Of a DNA stretch of 64,000 nt, positions 15,305 through 24,527 are shown one piece after another. The stretch's first letter is position 1. Each line of letters begins with the position of its first letter. The DNA is from an uncultured Clostridia bacterium (GTDB lineage Bacteria; Bacillota; Clostridia; TANB77; CAG-508). A program made the translations under genes and the position numbers. The stretch is from the NCBI GenBank assembly GCA_934149005.1, contig CAKPDN010000002.1, positions 62,001 through 126,000 of the forward strand, read 5' to 3'. The notes beneath the pieces were generated by a model. It ran no database searches. It was not told the origin of the DNA and worked only from the letters and a program-made list of their open reading frames with translations.

Positions 15305-17497
15305 ATGCAAAAGCCTAATAAGAGATTTACAAATTTAAAATTGAATAAGAAAATGTTAATTTTAGCTATAGCAATTTTTTTATTAGCCTCTTGCATTATA
15401 GTTATTTCAACGCAAGTACTAAAACAAATAAAAATAAAGCAGTTGGAAAATAAACCTTTAATAGAAGCTAAGACCAAAGAAGTGATAGATATGAAAACTG
15501 CAAAAATAGTTATAAAATTTAATAGTATTGATGGGATAGAAACAATAAAATACATAAGTCCAAAGACAAATAGTGAAGTACAATTAAATTGTAATGGGAA
15601 AATGACAGTTGCAATTGATTATGAAGCAAAAGATTTAGCAGATTATGAATTTAAAATAAAGTTAAAAAATAAAGCAGAACAAACTGAAACATTACATTTT
15701 GAACTCCCAAGAATAAAAGGAAATTATAAATTAATTGACGGAATGTATGTTGATGAACCTGATTTATCAGGATTTGAAAAGGATAATACAAGGTACTTAT
15801 ATTCTGATAATCAAGAAAATTTGGTGCCTGGAAATTGGATAACAGATTCTGAACCAGAAAATTGGTATAATTATAAGAATCAAAAATGGGCAAATATTTA
15901 TGTTGAAACTAATGGATTAGAAAGTTCTTATGTGTGGATACCTAGATATGTATATAAAGTTGATACTGATAATTCGGTAACGGGTAATGAAAGAATGGAT
16001 GTAAAATTCATAAATACTTATAATGAATATATTAATGGGGAAACAGGAGAAAAGTTATCTTTTGAACAGTTAGAAAATTTAGGATATAAATTACCAGAAG
16101 CATTTACTTGGAAAAATGAGGATGATGTCGATTTAATAATTCCAGGATATTGGATGAGTAAATATCAATTATCAGAATTAGATGAATATAAAATTAATTA
16201 TAGTTTAGTATCAAGCAAAACAACATTTAATGTAAATAACTTTACAAATAATTTAGCTGATAGTGCTAGTAAATATACATATGCAATAAATGGAAAAATA
16301 GTGCATGAGTCAACATCTTTGGAAGATTATTCTTTTGAAAATACAACTCCAGATCAAATTAATTATATAAATATAACAGCATTAAATTCAAATGGAAATA
16401 TTATAGGAAGTATGACTAAAAAAATGGAACTTACTGAAGCTAATCCGCCAGATTTAACAGGATTTGATAAAGATACAACATTCTATGTTTATTGGGATGA
16501 AAATGGAGTAGAACATAACGAAATACCAATAAGTCAAGAACCACCCAAAGACTGGTATAATTATAGTTATTCAGAATGGGCAAATATTGTAACAAGAACT
16601 AATGGATTAGAAAGTTACTATGTATGGATTCCACGTTATCAATATTCATTAGATCAAACAAGTCAAAGATCAAATGTACAATTCATTTTAGGAACTGGGA
16701 CAGAAACACTTACAGGTTATAAAATACCAGAGGCATTTACTTGGGGAGATAATGGAGAAGTACAGCTTACTGGATATTGGATGACAAAATATCAACTAAG
16801 TATAGAAGAAACAAAAGCAAGAATAGCAACAGAGTTGTCAGCAGGAAGTAATCTAATAAGAGTAGGAGATATAACTGGAACAGAAGTAATAACAAAAGAT
16901 TCAGAAGAAAATGATATTGATGTGCCTTTAAAATATGAATATTATATAAATGGAAATAAAGTATATGAAGGAACAAATAGGACTGAAAAATATGTATATA
17001 CAGGATTAGAGGCAAATACAACATATACAATAAATATAATTGCAAGAAACCAAGAAACTAATGCATATGTAGGAGCAATAACACAAAAAATAACAACGTT
17101 AAATCCTTATGAGCCAGATTTAACAGGATTTGATAAAGATACAACATTTTATGTAATATATAATGATGATGGTACAGAAAAGGAAAGAATTTCTATAAAG
17201 AAAAAAGCACCAAGTAATTGGTACGACTATAGTAGTAGAAAATGGGCAAATATAGTTACAACAGCAAATGAAACAGAAAGTTATTTTGTATGGATACCAA
17301 GATATGAGTATAGAATATTAACTGATAGAGCTAATGAAAGTTTAGAGAATAAGAGAACAGATGTAAACTTTATAACAACAGATATAAATAATGATAATTG
17401 TACTACTGGATATAAAGTACCGGAGGCATTTACATGGGGGGATAATGGAGAGGTTCAACTTAAAGGATATTGGATGAGTAAGTATCAATTGAATTAG
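15305..17497 (+). CDS. Membrane-anchored extracellular protein with three SUMF1-like repeats
   Basis: A 730-residue protein with one N-terminal membrane segment (residues about 17-38). The outside part begins with an Ig-like region (residues about 60-140). Three related modules follow, beginning near residues 150, 380 and 600. Each reads PDLTGFDKDTTFYV, then NWYxY...WANI, then YVWIPRYxY, then GYKxPEAFTWGDNGEVQLxGYWMxKYQL. The VWIPRY and GYWMxKY motifs resemble formylglycine-generating-enzyme/SUMF1 folds found in phage and surface proteins; this is an inference. Between modules lie fibronectin-III-like stretches (YTINIIARNQETNAYVG). AAAGGAGG precedes the start. The last module ends exactly at the stop, so the protein may once have been longer. 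Confidence 0.65.
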   Translation: MQKPNKRFTNLKLNKKMLILAIAIFLLASCIIVISTQVLKQIKIKQLENKPLIEAKTKEVIDMKTAKIVIKFNSIDGIETIKYISPKTNSEVQLNCNGKMTVAIDYEAKDLADYEFKIKLKNKAEQTETLHFELPRIKGNYKLIDGMYVDEPDLSGFEKDNTRYLYSDNQENLVPGNWITDSEPENWYNYKNQKWANIYVETNGLESSYVWIPRYVYKVDTDNSVTGNERMDVKFINTYNEYINGETGEKLSFEQLENLGYKLPEAFTWKNEDDVDLIIPGYWMSKYQLSELDEYKINYSLVSSKTTFNVNNFTNNLADSASKYTYAINGKIVHESTSLEDYSFENTTPDQINYINITALNSNGNIIGSMTKKMELTEANPPDLTGFDKDTTFYVYWDENGVEHNEIPISQEPPKDWYNYSYSEWANIVTRTNGLESYYVWIPRYQYSLDQTSQRSNVQFILGTGTETLTGYKIPEAFTWGDNGEVQLTGYWMTKYQLSIEETKARIATELSAGSNLIRVGDITGTEVITKDSEENDIDVPLKYEYYINGNKVYEGTNRTEKYVYTGLEANTTYTINIIARNQETNAYVGAITQKITTLNPYEPDLTGFDKDTTFYVIYNDDGTEKERISIKKKAPSNWYDYSSRKWANIVTTANETESYFVWIPRYEYRILTDRANESLENKRTDVNFITTDINNDNCTTGYKVPEAFTWGDNGEVQLKGYWMSKYQLN

Positions 17498-17505
17498 TAG
17501 ATATA

Positions 17506-17533
17506 AGAAGGAACTGTAAAAAGTTCCTTTTAA
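17506..17533 (+). terminator. Intrinsic terminator
   Basis: AAGGAACT and AGTTCCTT pair around GTAAAA and are followed by TTAATATTT. Confidence 0.75.
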
Positions 17534-17563
17534 TATTTCTGCGAGTTTTTTTGTGTATTTTGC

Positions 17564-17955
17564 AATGCTTTTTCCCATCAGAAAGTGCTACTTAAATATT
17601 TAATGTATTCATTCATTACATTCGCTAAAAATTTATAATTGTTTATCTTGAGCCGCTTTCACTCAGGCTCTCAAAATCTTTTCTTTAACTATGAAAAAAT
17701 TTAGAATGCAACTGAAATGAATATAGAAATTCTTAAATTTTTTATGGAAAGAGTTCACTTTATAGTGGAAGGGTGCCATAAAAAATTTATAGAATTTCTA
17801 GTGAATGAAAGACAGCTGATAAATTTATGAATAGTAAAGAAAAGATTTTTCGCCCGTGAACATTCCTCAAGATAAACAATAACAAATTTTAAAGCTTATT
17901 TCATTCAATTATACATTAAATATTTAAGTAGCACTTTCTGATGGGAAAACGCATT
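17564..17955. repeat. Long palindromic element, copy A (392 bp)
   Basis: The ends form an almost perfect inverted repeat of about 45 bp (TTTCCCATCAGAAAGTGCTA on the left, its complement on the right). Inner arms pair again (GTTTATCTTGAG with CTCAAGATAAAC; AAAATCTTTTCTTTAACTAT with ATAGTAAAGAAAAGATTTT). At the centre stands GGAAAGAGTTCACT ... AGTGGAAGGGTGCCA. Two further internal motifs, GAGCCGCTTTCACTCAGGCTC and CCCGTGAACATTCCTC, also recur in the two other copies at 44849-45329 and 58053-58490. No reading frame is present. The element begins 31 bp after a terminator. Confidence 0.8.
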
Positions 17956-17981
17956 ACTCTAAAAAATGAAATTTTGTATAT

Positions 17982-18009
17982 TTGAGATTATTATATTTTG
18001 TGGTATAAT
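17982..18009 (+). promoter_or_regulatory. Promoter of the 468-aa unknown
   Basis: TTGAGA (17982-17987) and TATAAT (18004-18009) with a 16-bp spacer. Confidence 0.6.
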
Positions 18010-18043
18010 ATGTATTATAGAAATATAAAGAGAGGTATTGAAT

Positions 18044-19450
18044 ATGAATCAAAAAGAAAGAAATATATTGAAAATATCAGAAGATTTTAAAGATACATTA
18101 GAAAATGAAGTATATACACATCAAACTGAGAATAAAAAGGTAATTATTAGTGATATAAAATATGTGGGAGAAGCTATATGGCAAGATAAAATTAATGGGA
18201 AGTCACTTTCTGATAAAGTTTTTTTGGTAGATATACAAATTAAAGAAATGGATGAGGAAGGTAAAGAAAGAATAACCGATCAGAAGAGATGTTATTTAGG
18301 AGATAAATGTATAGGTGGTACTATTGGGGATGAACCAATAGTGTATGATGCTAAATTTGAAAATTCAGAATCAGATAAAATAAATGCAGTTAATGAATTA
18401 TTTGAAAGGACTTCAAAACAAGCAATAGAAAATAATTCTATGAACAAATTAAAAAATAGAGAATTAACAGAGGTATTATCAGCACATTTTGGAAAAAAAG
18501 TTTCAGAAAAAGAAGTTCCAAAATTATTAGAAGAAATGGATAGAAATGAAATAGAAAAGCTAAAAGATGAAAAAGATAAAAATAAAAAAGATAAAAATAA
18601 ATTATCTAAAAAACAAACTGAGAAAATAAAAATAAATAGTGTTCAAAAGGCTGATTTAAATCAAAAAGTAGATGGCAAGGAAACTTTAGGAAGAAGACTA
18701 GACCTACAAGGATATGAAAGCTTATATGTTATATATTCTGATAAAGTTGATAAAGTTACAAATGGGGTAAAGAAAAATAATACAACATATTCGTTAGTAG
18801 GTATGACAAAAAGTGGAGAGGCTAAAGTGTTGAATGATGAATTTGAAATGGATAAATCAGTTGGAAATAATGCTAGTAAAGTGCAAACAAGAGTGAATGC
18901 TGATGGCACAGCAACAAGAGATAATAGTGATATGTCTGTTTTTACAAGAAAATCTAATGGATTAACAGTTAGTTGTGGAAATGACAGAGGAACAGTTAGA
19001 ATGTCTTTAGGAAAAAAGACTTTTGAGGAAAATGAGAATACTTCAATACAAATTGAAACATCACAAACTAGACATATACCTATTGAAACTAGAGAAATAT
19101 TTAATAGAAATAAGGGAACACAACAGATTGATAAAATACAAAATAAAGTAGAGGAACATACTGAAAATGGTTGTATTCCAAAGAATGTAAAGGATTTTGA
19201 TGGGAGTGATACAACTTTAACACATGAACATATTGATATAGAGTATTATGTGCAAGATATATTGAATTATGAGAATGAAGATGGTGAAGAAAAAATAAAA
19301 GATGTTTTCACAGAAAAAGAAGTTAAAGATAAATTATTAAGAGAACTAAAACAGAATAAAGATAAATTATCATCTGAAAAAATTATAGAAAATGTTAAAC
19401 AAGAAATGAATGAGGATGCAGAAAATTTAGAAAGAGAACATAAGTTGTAA
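18044..19450 (+). CDS. Hypothetical charged protein (468 aa)
   Basis: No family is recognised. The protein has no signal peptide or membrane segment and is probably cytoplasmic. Residues about 165-195 are a lysine-rich, probably helical stretch (KLKDEKDKNKKDKNKLSKKQ). A central part (residues about 215-335) looks globular, with a beta-rich pattern (TLGRRLDLQGYESLYVIYSD, SNGLTVSCGNDRGTVRMSLG). The C-terminal 100 residues are acidic. AGAGAGG stands 8 bp before the ATG at 18044; a TTG six bases earlier would overlap the binding site. It stands alone between a palindromic element and a FeoA-like gene. Confidence 0.6.
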   Translation: MNQKERNILKISEDFKDTLENEVYTHQTENKKVIISDIKYVGEAIWQDKINGKSLSDKVFLVDIQIKEMDEEGKERITDQKRCYLGDKCIGGTIGDEPIVYDAKFENSESDKINAVNELFERTSKQAIENNSMNKLKNRELTEVLSAHFGKKVSEKEVPKLLEEMDRNEIEKLKDEKDKNKKDKNKLSKKQTEKIKINSVQKADLNQKVDGKETLGRRLDLQGYESLYVIYSDKVDKVTNGVKKNNTTYSLVGMTKSGEAKVLNDEFEMDKSVGNNASKVQTRVNADGTATRDNSDMSVFTRKSNGLTVSCGNDRGTVRMSLGKKTFEENENTSIQIETSQTRHIPIETREIFNRNKGTQQIDKIQNKVEEHTENGCIPKNVKDFDGSDTTLTHEHIDIEYYVQDILNYENEDGEEKIKDVFTEKEVKDKLLRELKQNKDKLSSEKIIENVKQEMNEDAENLEREHKL

Positions 19451-19505
19451 CATTTATTTTTCGACAAAATATAATATAATAGATTAATATTTTGGAGGAT
19501 TATAT

Positions 19506-19742
19506 ATGAAAACAAAAGAAATAAATTTGAATCAATTGCCACTAAATCTTGAAGGATTTGTACAAGAGTTAAAATGTGAAGGGAATATAAGAAGAAGATT
19601 ATTAGATTTAGGGTTAGTAAAAGGAACTAGGATAAAACCTGTATTGATAAGCCCTTCAAAAGATCCGAGAGCATTTGAAGTTAGAGGAAGTTTAATTGCT
19701 ATTAGAGAAGAAGATGCAGAAGATATACGTATAAATTTTTAG
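19506..19742 (+). CDS. FeoA-domain protein
   Basis: A 78-residue stand-alone FeoA domain (SH3-like barrel). The pattern LKCEGNIRRRLLDLGLVKGTRIKPVL then DPRAFEVRGSLIAIREEDA matches FeoA, which usually assists the ferrous iron permease FeoB. FeoB is not adjacent here, so a role in iron transport is not shown. Free FeoA-like domains also occur in other regulators. TTGGAGG precedes the start. Confidence 0.85.
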   Translation: MKTKEINLNQLPLNLEGFVQELKCEGNIRRRLLDLGLVKGTRIKPVLISPSKDPRAFEVRGSLIAIREEDAEDIRINF

Positions 19743-19775
19743 TGAATGAAAGGAATATTTAACAGTGTGTAATAA

Positions 19776-19804
19776 TTGACATAATACTAAATTAGAGGTA
19801 TAAT
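19776..19804 (+). promoter_or_regulatory. Consensus promoter before the 119-aa unknown
   Basis: TTGACA (19776-19781) and TATAAT (19799-19804), 17-bp spacer. Both boxes are perfect consensus, suggesting strong housekeeping expression. Confidence 0.8.
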
Positions 19805-19849
19805 ATTAATATAAAACTGTAGTCATGCATATTAAAGGAGGAAAAAAAC

Positions 19850-20209
19850 ATGAGACAATCTAAGTTTTCTTCAAACAGCGAAGCCATTAATTCATTTGGT
19901 GCAATGCGGAGGAGAATGGAAAAAAAAGGCATAATGAATGCCAAAGTAGCTAGTAGTGACACTGATACATATGAAGTTAATAAAAAGATTTTATCAGATA
20001 TAAAAACTTTATATGAGCAAGCAATGAAAGCGACTGATCAAAATTCTGTGTATGTTGCAATTGTAAATATACAGAAAGGTATACAAAAAATGGAACAAAT
20101 GGTAAAAAAAGCAGGTATCGACATTGAGGGAAATGAAAAGAATGATATTATTAATGATATTAATCGGGCAAAGTCTATGCTTGACTTGCTTAAACTTACG
20201 AAAATCTAA
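19850..20209 (+). CDS. Small helical protein of unknown function (119 aa)
   Basis: A soluble, probably all-helical protein. The N terminus is polar and basic (SFGAMRRRMEKKGIMNAKVA); residues 45-115 have a heptad-like pattern (KILSDIKTLYEQAMKATDQN...IVNIQKGIQKMEQMVKKAG). No family is recognised. It has a full-consensus promoter, a strong AAAGGAGG binding site and its own strong terminator, so it is likely an abundantly expressed single gene. The function cannot be inferred. Confidence 0.7.
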   Translation: MRQSKFSSNSEAINSFGAMRRRMEKKGIMNAKVASSDTDTYEVNKKILSDIKTLYEQAMKATDQNSVYVAIVNIQKGIQKMEQMVKKAGIDIEGNEKNDIINDINRAKSMLDLLKLTKI

Positions 20210-20218
20210 TATGCATGT

Positions 20219-20245
20219 GGGACATACGCTTGTATGTCCCTTTTC
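20219..20245 (+). terminator. Strong intrinsic terminator
   Basis: Perfect 9-bp stem GGGACATAC/GTATGTCCC with a 4-base loop, followed by TTTTCAT. Confidence 0.9.
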
Positions 20246-20300
20246 ATATTGACAATTATGATGTTTTGGAGTAAAATAATATTTGTAAAAGGAGTGTTTT

Positions 20301-22319
20301 ATGCAAAATAGTAATAAAAAAGTATTTGATAATTTAGTATCAAGAACGAAGATATATTTAGTAATAATTTTTGTTTTATTATTTGCAATATGTTGGCAAG
20401 ATACAAAATTTATATTACCATCTGTTATATTATATTTATTGATAGTATTATATACATATTTTGCTAACAATAAAAGAAAAAGCGAAATATCAGAAACTTT
20501 ACAAGACTTAACATTAACAGTAGATTCAGCTGCTAAAACTAGTTTGATAAATTCACCATTTCCACTTATAATATTAGAAACAGATGGAAATGTAATTTGG
20601 AAGAGCGGAAAGTTTGCGTCTGAATTTGAAGAAATAGATATTAATACATTTGTGAATGATATAGTTTATGATTTACAAGAAGAAATAAAGAATAAAAAAG
20701 ATAAAAATGATAAGTCAATATTAAGAAAAATTGAAGTAAATAAAAAAACATATAAATTAGTTGGTAAATTTGTAAATTCAAAAAAATATTCAAAGAGCAA
20801 CAAAGATGAATATATGGCAATTTTATATTTTATAGATGAAACTGAAAATTTAAAATTGCAAAAAGAATATAATGATTCAAAATCATGTGTTGGAATTATT
20901 ATGATAGACAACTATGAAGAAAATATGCAAATGTTAGAAAGTGAAGAAAAAGCACAATATATTGCTGATATAGATAAGGAAATTTATGAATGGACAAATG
21001 AAACAAATGGAATTCTTATAAAATCTGATAGAGATAGATATGTATATATTTTTGAACAAAGATATCTGGAAAAAATAAAAGAAGATAAATTTAGTATATT
21101 AGATAAAATAAAGGAAATAGATCCAAAACAAAAGGTACAATTTACATTAAGTATAGCTATATCAAATGAGGGAAAAGTTGACAAGGATAAGTATAAATCA
21201 GCACAAACTGCAATGGATATTATACTTGGAAGAGGTGGAGACCAAGCTGTTATAAGACAAAATGATATATATAAATTTTTTGGAGGAAGGGCTCAAGAGG
21301 TAGAAAAAAGAACAAAAGTAAAAGCAAGAGTTGTAGCACATGCATTAGAGAATCTTATAAAAGAATCAAACAAAGTAATGATTATGGGACATAAAAACCC
21401 TGATATGGATGCAATGGGGTCTGGTATTGGTATATATAGACTAGCAAAAAGCTTGGAAAAAAATGCTTATATTATTACAAGTAATACATCAACTTTAGAA
21501 AAATTTAAGGAAAACTTATTAGAAGAAGCTGAGTATGAGGATGTACTAATTAATAAAGAAGTGGCAGAAGAAAATATGGATGATGATACTTTATTAGTTG
21601 TTGTAGATACTCATAAAATTAATTATGTTGAATCACAAGAAGTATTAAAAAAAGCAAATAAAATAGTAATAATAGACCATCATAGGAGAAGTGCAGATTA
21701 TATAGAAAATGCGACACTAACATTTCAAGAAGTATATGCATCATCAGCAGCAGAGCTTGTAACAGAGTTATTGCAATATGCGGAAGTAAATGTGGAATTA
21801 AAGAAGATAGAGGCAGAAGGTTTATATGCAGGAATAATGATGGATACAAAAAGCTTTACATTTAAGACAGGTGTAAGAACTTTTGAAGCAGCTGCATATT
21901 TACGTAAATGTGGAGTTGATATTATAAAAGTTAAAAAATGGTTTCAAAGTGATTTAGAAGCATTTAATAAAATTGCAGAGATAGTTAAAAGTGCTGAAAT
22001 AATAAATGATTCAATAGCAATTGCTAAATATAATCAAGAAAAAGAAAAAGATGTAAGTGTGCTATGTGCTAAAGCAGCAGATGAATTACTTACAATAGGA
22101 GATGTAACAGCATCATTTGTATTAGGCAACACAGGTGAAAAAATTTGTATTAGTGGACGTTCTATTGGGGATGTAAATGTACAAGTTATTTTGGAAAAAC
22201 TTGGAGGTGGTGGACATATAACACTTGCAGGAGCTCAAGTTGAAGGAATGACTATTGAGGAAGTCAAACAAGAGTTGATTATAAGAATTAATGAATATTT
22301 TGCAGAGATTGAGAATTAA
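20301..22319 (+). CDS. gdpP: Cyclic-di-AMP phosphodiesterase GdpP
   Basis: A 672-residue membrane enzyme that hydrolyses c-di-AMP and so affects potassium and osmotic balance and wall stress. Two N-terminal membrane segments (about residues 12-52) are followed by a PAS-like domain (LIILETDGNVIWKSGKF) and a degenerate GGDEF domain (signature GRGGDQAVIR). The DHH/DHHA1 catalytic module is intact: GHKNPDMDAMGSG, VVVDTHK, IIDHHRR and the C-terminal GGGGHITLAGAQ. GGAG stands before the start. It is followed by rplI and dnaB, the classic Firmicutes order, but a terminator and a new promoter lie between gdpP and rplI. Confidence 0.97.
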   Translation: MQNSNKKVFDNLVSRTKIYLVIIFVLLFAICWQDTKFILPSVILYLLIVLYTYFANNKRKSEISETLQDLTLTVDSAAKTSLINSPFPLIILETDGNVIWKSGKFASEFEEIDINTFVNDIVYDLQEEIKNKKDKNDKSILRKIEVNKKTYKLVGKFVNSKKYSKSNKDEYMAILYFIDETENLKLQKEYNDSKSCVGIIMIDNYEENMQMLESEEKAQYIADIDKEIYEWTNETNGILIKSDRDRYVYIFEQRYLEKIKEDKFSILDKIKEIDPKQKVQFTLSIAISNEGKVDKDKYKSAQTAMDIILGRGGDQAVIRQNDIYKFFGGRAQEVEKRTKVKARVVAHALENLIKESNKVMIMGHKNPDMDAMGSGIGIYRLAKSLEKNAYIITSNTSTLEKFKENLLEEAEYEDVLINKEVAEENMDDDTLLVVVDTHKINYVESQEVLKKANKIVIIDHHRRSADYIENATLTFQEVYASSAAELVTELLQYAEVNVELKKIEAEGLYAGIMMDTKSFTFKTGVRTFEAAAYLRKCGVDIIKVKKWFQSDLEAFNKIAEIVKSAEIINDSIAIAKYNQEKEKDVSVLCAKAADELLTIGDVTASFVLGNTGEKICISGRSIGDVNVQVILEKLGGGGHITLAGAQVEGMTIEEVKQELIIRINEYFAEIEN

Positions 22320-22383
22320 GAAAATGAATAACTTATTTTTAAGATAAAATTTTAAGAAAATTTTTTATCAATAAAACGACGAC

Positions 22384-22422
22384 AAAAATACTAGAGATGG
22401 CAAACTCTAGTATTTTTGCTTT
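22384..22422 (+). terminator. Terminator after gdpP
   Basis: Perfect 13-bp stem AAAAATACTAGAG/CTCTAGTATTTTT with an 8-base loop. Confidence 0.9.
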
Positions 22423-22507
22423 ATATATTAATCAAATTATAAATAAATATTAATATATTTTCTTACTGAATTGTAACATTTATTTGCTGAAAAGTTGCAT
22501 TGTTTGG

Positions 22508-22536
22508 TTGAAAAATCTTTAAAAATAGTGTAAACT
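22508..22536 (+). promoter_or_regulatory. Promoter of rplI-dnaB
   Basis: TTGAAA (22508-22513) and TAAACT (22531-22536), 17-bp spacer. The AAAAATAGTGTAAA stretch around the -10 box is also found in the ylxM promoter. Confidence 0.7.
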
Positions 22537-22572
22537 GTATAAAGTTATAAAAAAACGAAAGGTTGTGATTTT

Positions 22573-23022
22573 ATGAAAGTAATTTTAAAAGCAGATATAA
22601 AAGGGGTAGGGAAAAAAGATGAGGTTATAAATGCATCAGATGGATATGCAAGAAATTTTTTATTTCCTAAAAATTTAGCAGTAGAAGCAAATGCAGAAAA
22701 CATGAGTAAATTAAAGGGAATGCAAGATTCAAAAGCATTTAAAAAATCACAAGAAAAAGAAGAAGCAGAAAAAATAGCAGATAAATTATCAAAAATATTA
22801 TTAAAAATTAAAGTAAGAGCAGGAAATAATGGAAAAATATTTGGAGGGGTTTCTTCAAAGGAAATAGCAGAAAATTTAGAAAAACAATATCAAATAAAAG
22901 TAGATAAAAAGAAAATCGATTTAAAGGATACAATAAAAACTTTAGGAACTTTCAGTATTGATATAAAATTATTTGAAGGTGTAGTTGGAAAAATAAAAGT
23001 AGATGTTATTTCGGAGGAATAG
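22573..23022 (+). CDS. rplI: 50S ribosomal protein L9 (bL9)
   Basis: A 149-residue L9, an elongated protein binding at the base of the L1 stalk. The N domain shows MKVILKADIKGVGKKDEVI and the signature DGYARNFLFPKNLAVEA. The long central helix (residues about 42-75) and C-terminal domain (IFGGVSSKEIAENLEKQY) complete it. It ends 2 bp before dnaB, whose binding site lies inside rplI, so translation is probably coupled. Confidence 0.98.
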   Translation: MKVILKADIKGVGKKDEVINASDGYARNFLFPKNLAVEANAENMSKLKGMQDSKAFKKSQEKEEAEKIADKLSKILLKIKVRAGNNGKIFGGVSSKEIAENLEKQYQIKVDKKKIDLKDTIKTLGTFSIDIKLFEGVVGKIKVDVISEE

Positions 23023-23024
23023 AA

Positions 23025-24359
23025 ATGGATATGGGAAAAGTACCACCACATGATATAGAAGCAGAGCAAGCAGTAATTGGAAGTATGCTTACAGATAAAG
23101 AAGCGGTTTCTAGTAGTATAGAAGTTTTAAAAGAAGAGGATTTTTATAGAGAAGATAATAGACTTATATATTTAGCAATGTTAAATCTTTATAATAGAGC
23201 AGAACCAATTGATTTAATTACTGTTAAATCAGAATTAGAATCTATGGGAAAATTTGAACAAGTTGGAGGTTTTGAATATTTAGCAGAACTTCCTGAAAAA
23301 GTCCCTACTACTGCAAATGCTACAAAATATATAAAAATTGTTGAAGAAAAATCGGTATTAAGAAATTTAATAAGAACAGCAAATGAAATAATAGAATTAG
23401 GATATGACCCAACAGAAGATGTTGAAGATATTATGGAAGGTGCAGAAAAAAGGATTTTTAATTTAATGCAAGATAAAAATCAAAAAGGTTATGTTCCAAT
23501 AAAAGATGTTTTAGTAGACAGTTTTACACAGTTAGAAGAATTATATAATAGAAAGCAACACATAACGGGAGTTCCAACTGGATTTGCAGATTTAGATTAT
23601 AGGACAGCAGGTTTACATGGTTCAGAACTTATATTAATAGCTGCAAGACCTGCAATGGGTAAATCAGCATTTGCTTTAAATATAGCAACAAATGCGGCTC
23701 TAAGAGGAAATACATCAGTTGCAATATTTAGTTTGGAAATGTCTAAAGAACAAATGGTTAATAGAATTTTATGTAGTGAAGCAATGGTAGATAGTAATAA
23801 AGTAAGAACAGGAAAATTGGAAGACCAGGATTGGGCAAAACTTGCAGATGCAATAGGACCACTTTCAGAAACAGGAATATATATTGATGATACACCAGGT
23901 ATTTCTGTTATGGAAATAAGAGCAAAATGTAGAAAACTAAAATTAGAAAAAAATATTGGATTAGTGGTAATAGATTATTTACAATTAGTTCAAGGAAGCA
24001 ATAAACGAAATAGTAGTCGTGAACAAGAAATATCAGAAATAAGTAGATCTTTAAAAATACTAGCAAAAGAATTGAATGTTCCAGTAATAGCACTTTCGCA
24101 ATTATCAAGAGCAGTTGAGCAAAGACCAGACCATAGACCAATGTTGTCAGATTTGCGTGAATCTGGTGCAATTGAACAAGATGCTGATATTGTAATGTTT
24201 TTATATAGAGATGATTATTATAATGAAGATAGTGAAAAGAAGAATATAGCTGAAGTAATTATTGCAAAGCATAGAGGAGGTTCAACAGGAACTGTTGATC
24301 TTGGATGGCTTGGAAGCTATACAAAATTTGTTAATTTAGAGAAAAGATATAATGATTAA
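23025..24359 (+). CDS. dnaB: Replicative DNA helicase DnaB (DnaC of Bacillus)
   Basis: The 444-residue hexameric helicase unwinds DNA 5'-3' at the replication fork. The N-terminal domain begins PPHDIEAEQAVIGSML. The RecA-like domain carries Walker A AARPAMGKSAFALN, Walker B LVVIDYLQLVQG and the arginine-finger region near LSQLSRAVEQRPDHRPMLSD. The DnaB signature DLRESGAIEQDADIVMFLYRDDYY is complete. No intein is present. GGAGG is 8 bp before the ATG at 23025. A palindromic element begins directly after the stop codon. Confidence 0.98.
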   Translation: MDMGKVPPHDIEAEQAVIGSMLTDKEAVSSSIEVLKEEDFYREDNRLIYLAMLNLYNRAEPIDLITVKSELESMGKFEQVGGFEYLAELPEKVPTTANATKYIKIVEEKSVLRNLIRTANEIIELGYDPTEDVEDIMEGAEKRIFNLMQDKNQKGYVPIKDVLVDSFTQLEELYNRKQHITGVPTGFADLDYRTAGLHGSELILIAARPAMGKSAFALNIATNAALRGNTSVAIFSLEMSKEQMVNRILCSEAMVDSNKVRTGKLEDQDWAKLADAIGPLSETGIYIDDTPGISVMEIRAKCRKLKLEKNIGLVVIDYLQLVQGSNKRNSSREQEISEISRSLKILAKELNVPVIALSQLSRAVEQRPDHRPMLSDLRESGAIEQDADIVMFLYRDDYYNEDSEKKNIAEVIIAKHRGGSTGTVDLGWLGSYTKFVNLEKRYND

Positions 24360-24515
24360 GAGGGATTAAGGAGCACCACCCGAAAGGGATTAAGGGGCCA
24401 CCACATAAAATCCCTTATAAAAAATTTAAAGATAGTTGAAATATAAAAATAAAAAATAAGGGATTTTATGTGGTGGCCCCTTAATCCCTTTCGGGTGGTG
24501 GCCCCTTAATCCCTT
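24360..24515. repeat. 156-bp palindromic element between dnaB and tilS
   Basis: The outer arms carry two related blocks each: GGGATTAAGGAGCACCACC and GGGATTAAGGGGCCACCAC on the left, their complements on the right. The stem of about 57 bp is interrupted mainly by an AG-for-GG change and closes over a 37-bp AT-rich loop. It starts at the base after the dnaB stop codon and ends at the tilS ribosome binding site. The G+C-rich arms stand out from the surroundings. It resembles the element design at 8068-8196 but has unrelated sequence. Confidence 0.85.
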
Positions 24516-24527
24516 TTGGAGGACATA

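Noticed and set aside
17564..17955. Classical MITE of a DDE transposon
   Set aside because: Terminal inverted repeats should be conserved between copies, but here the arms are copy-specific, and no target-site duplication was evident.
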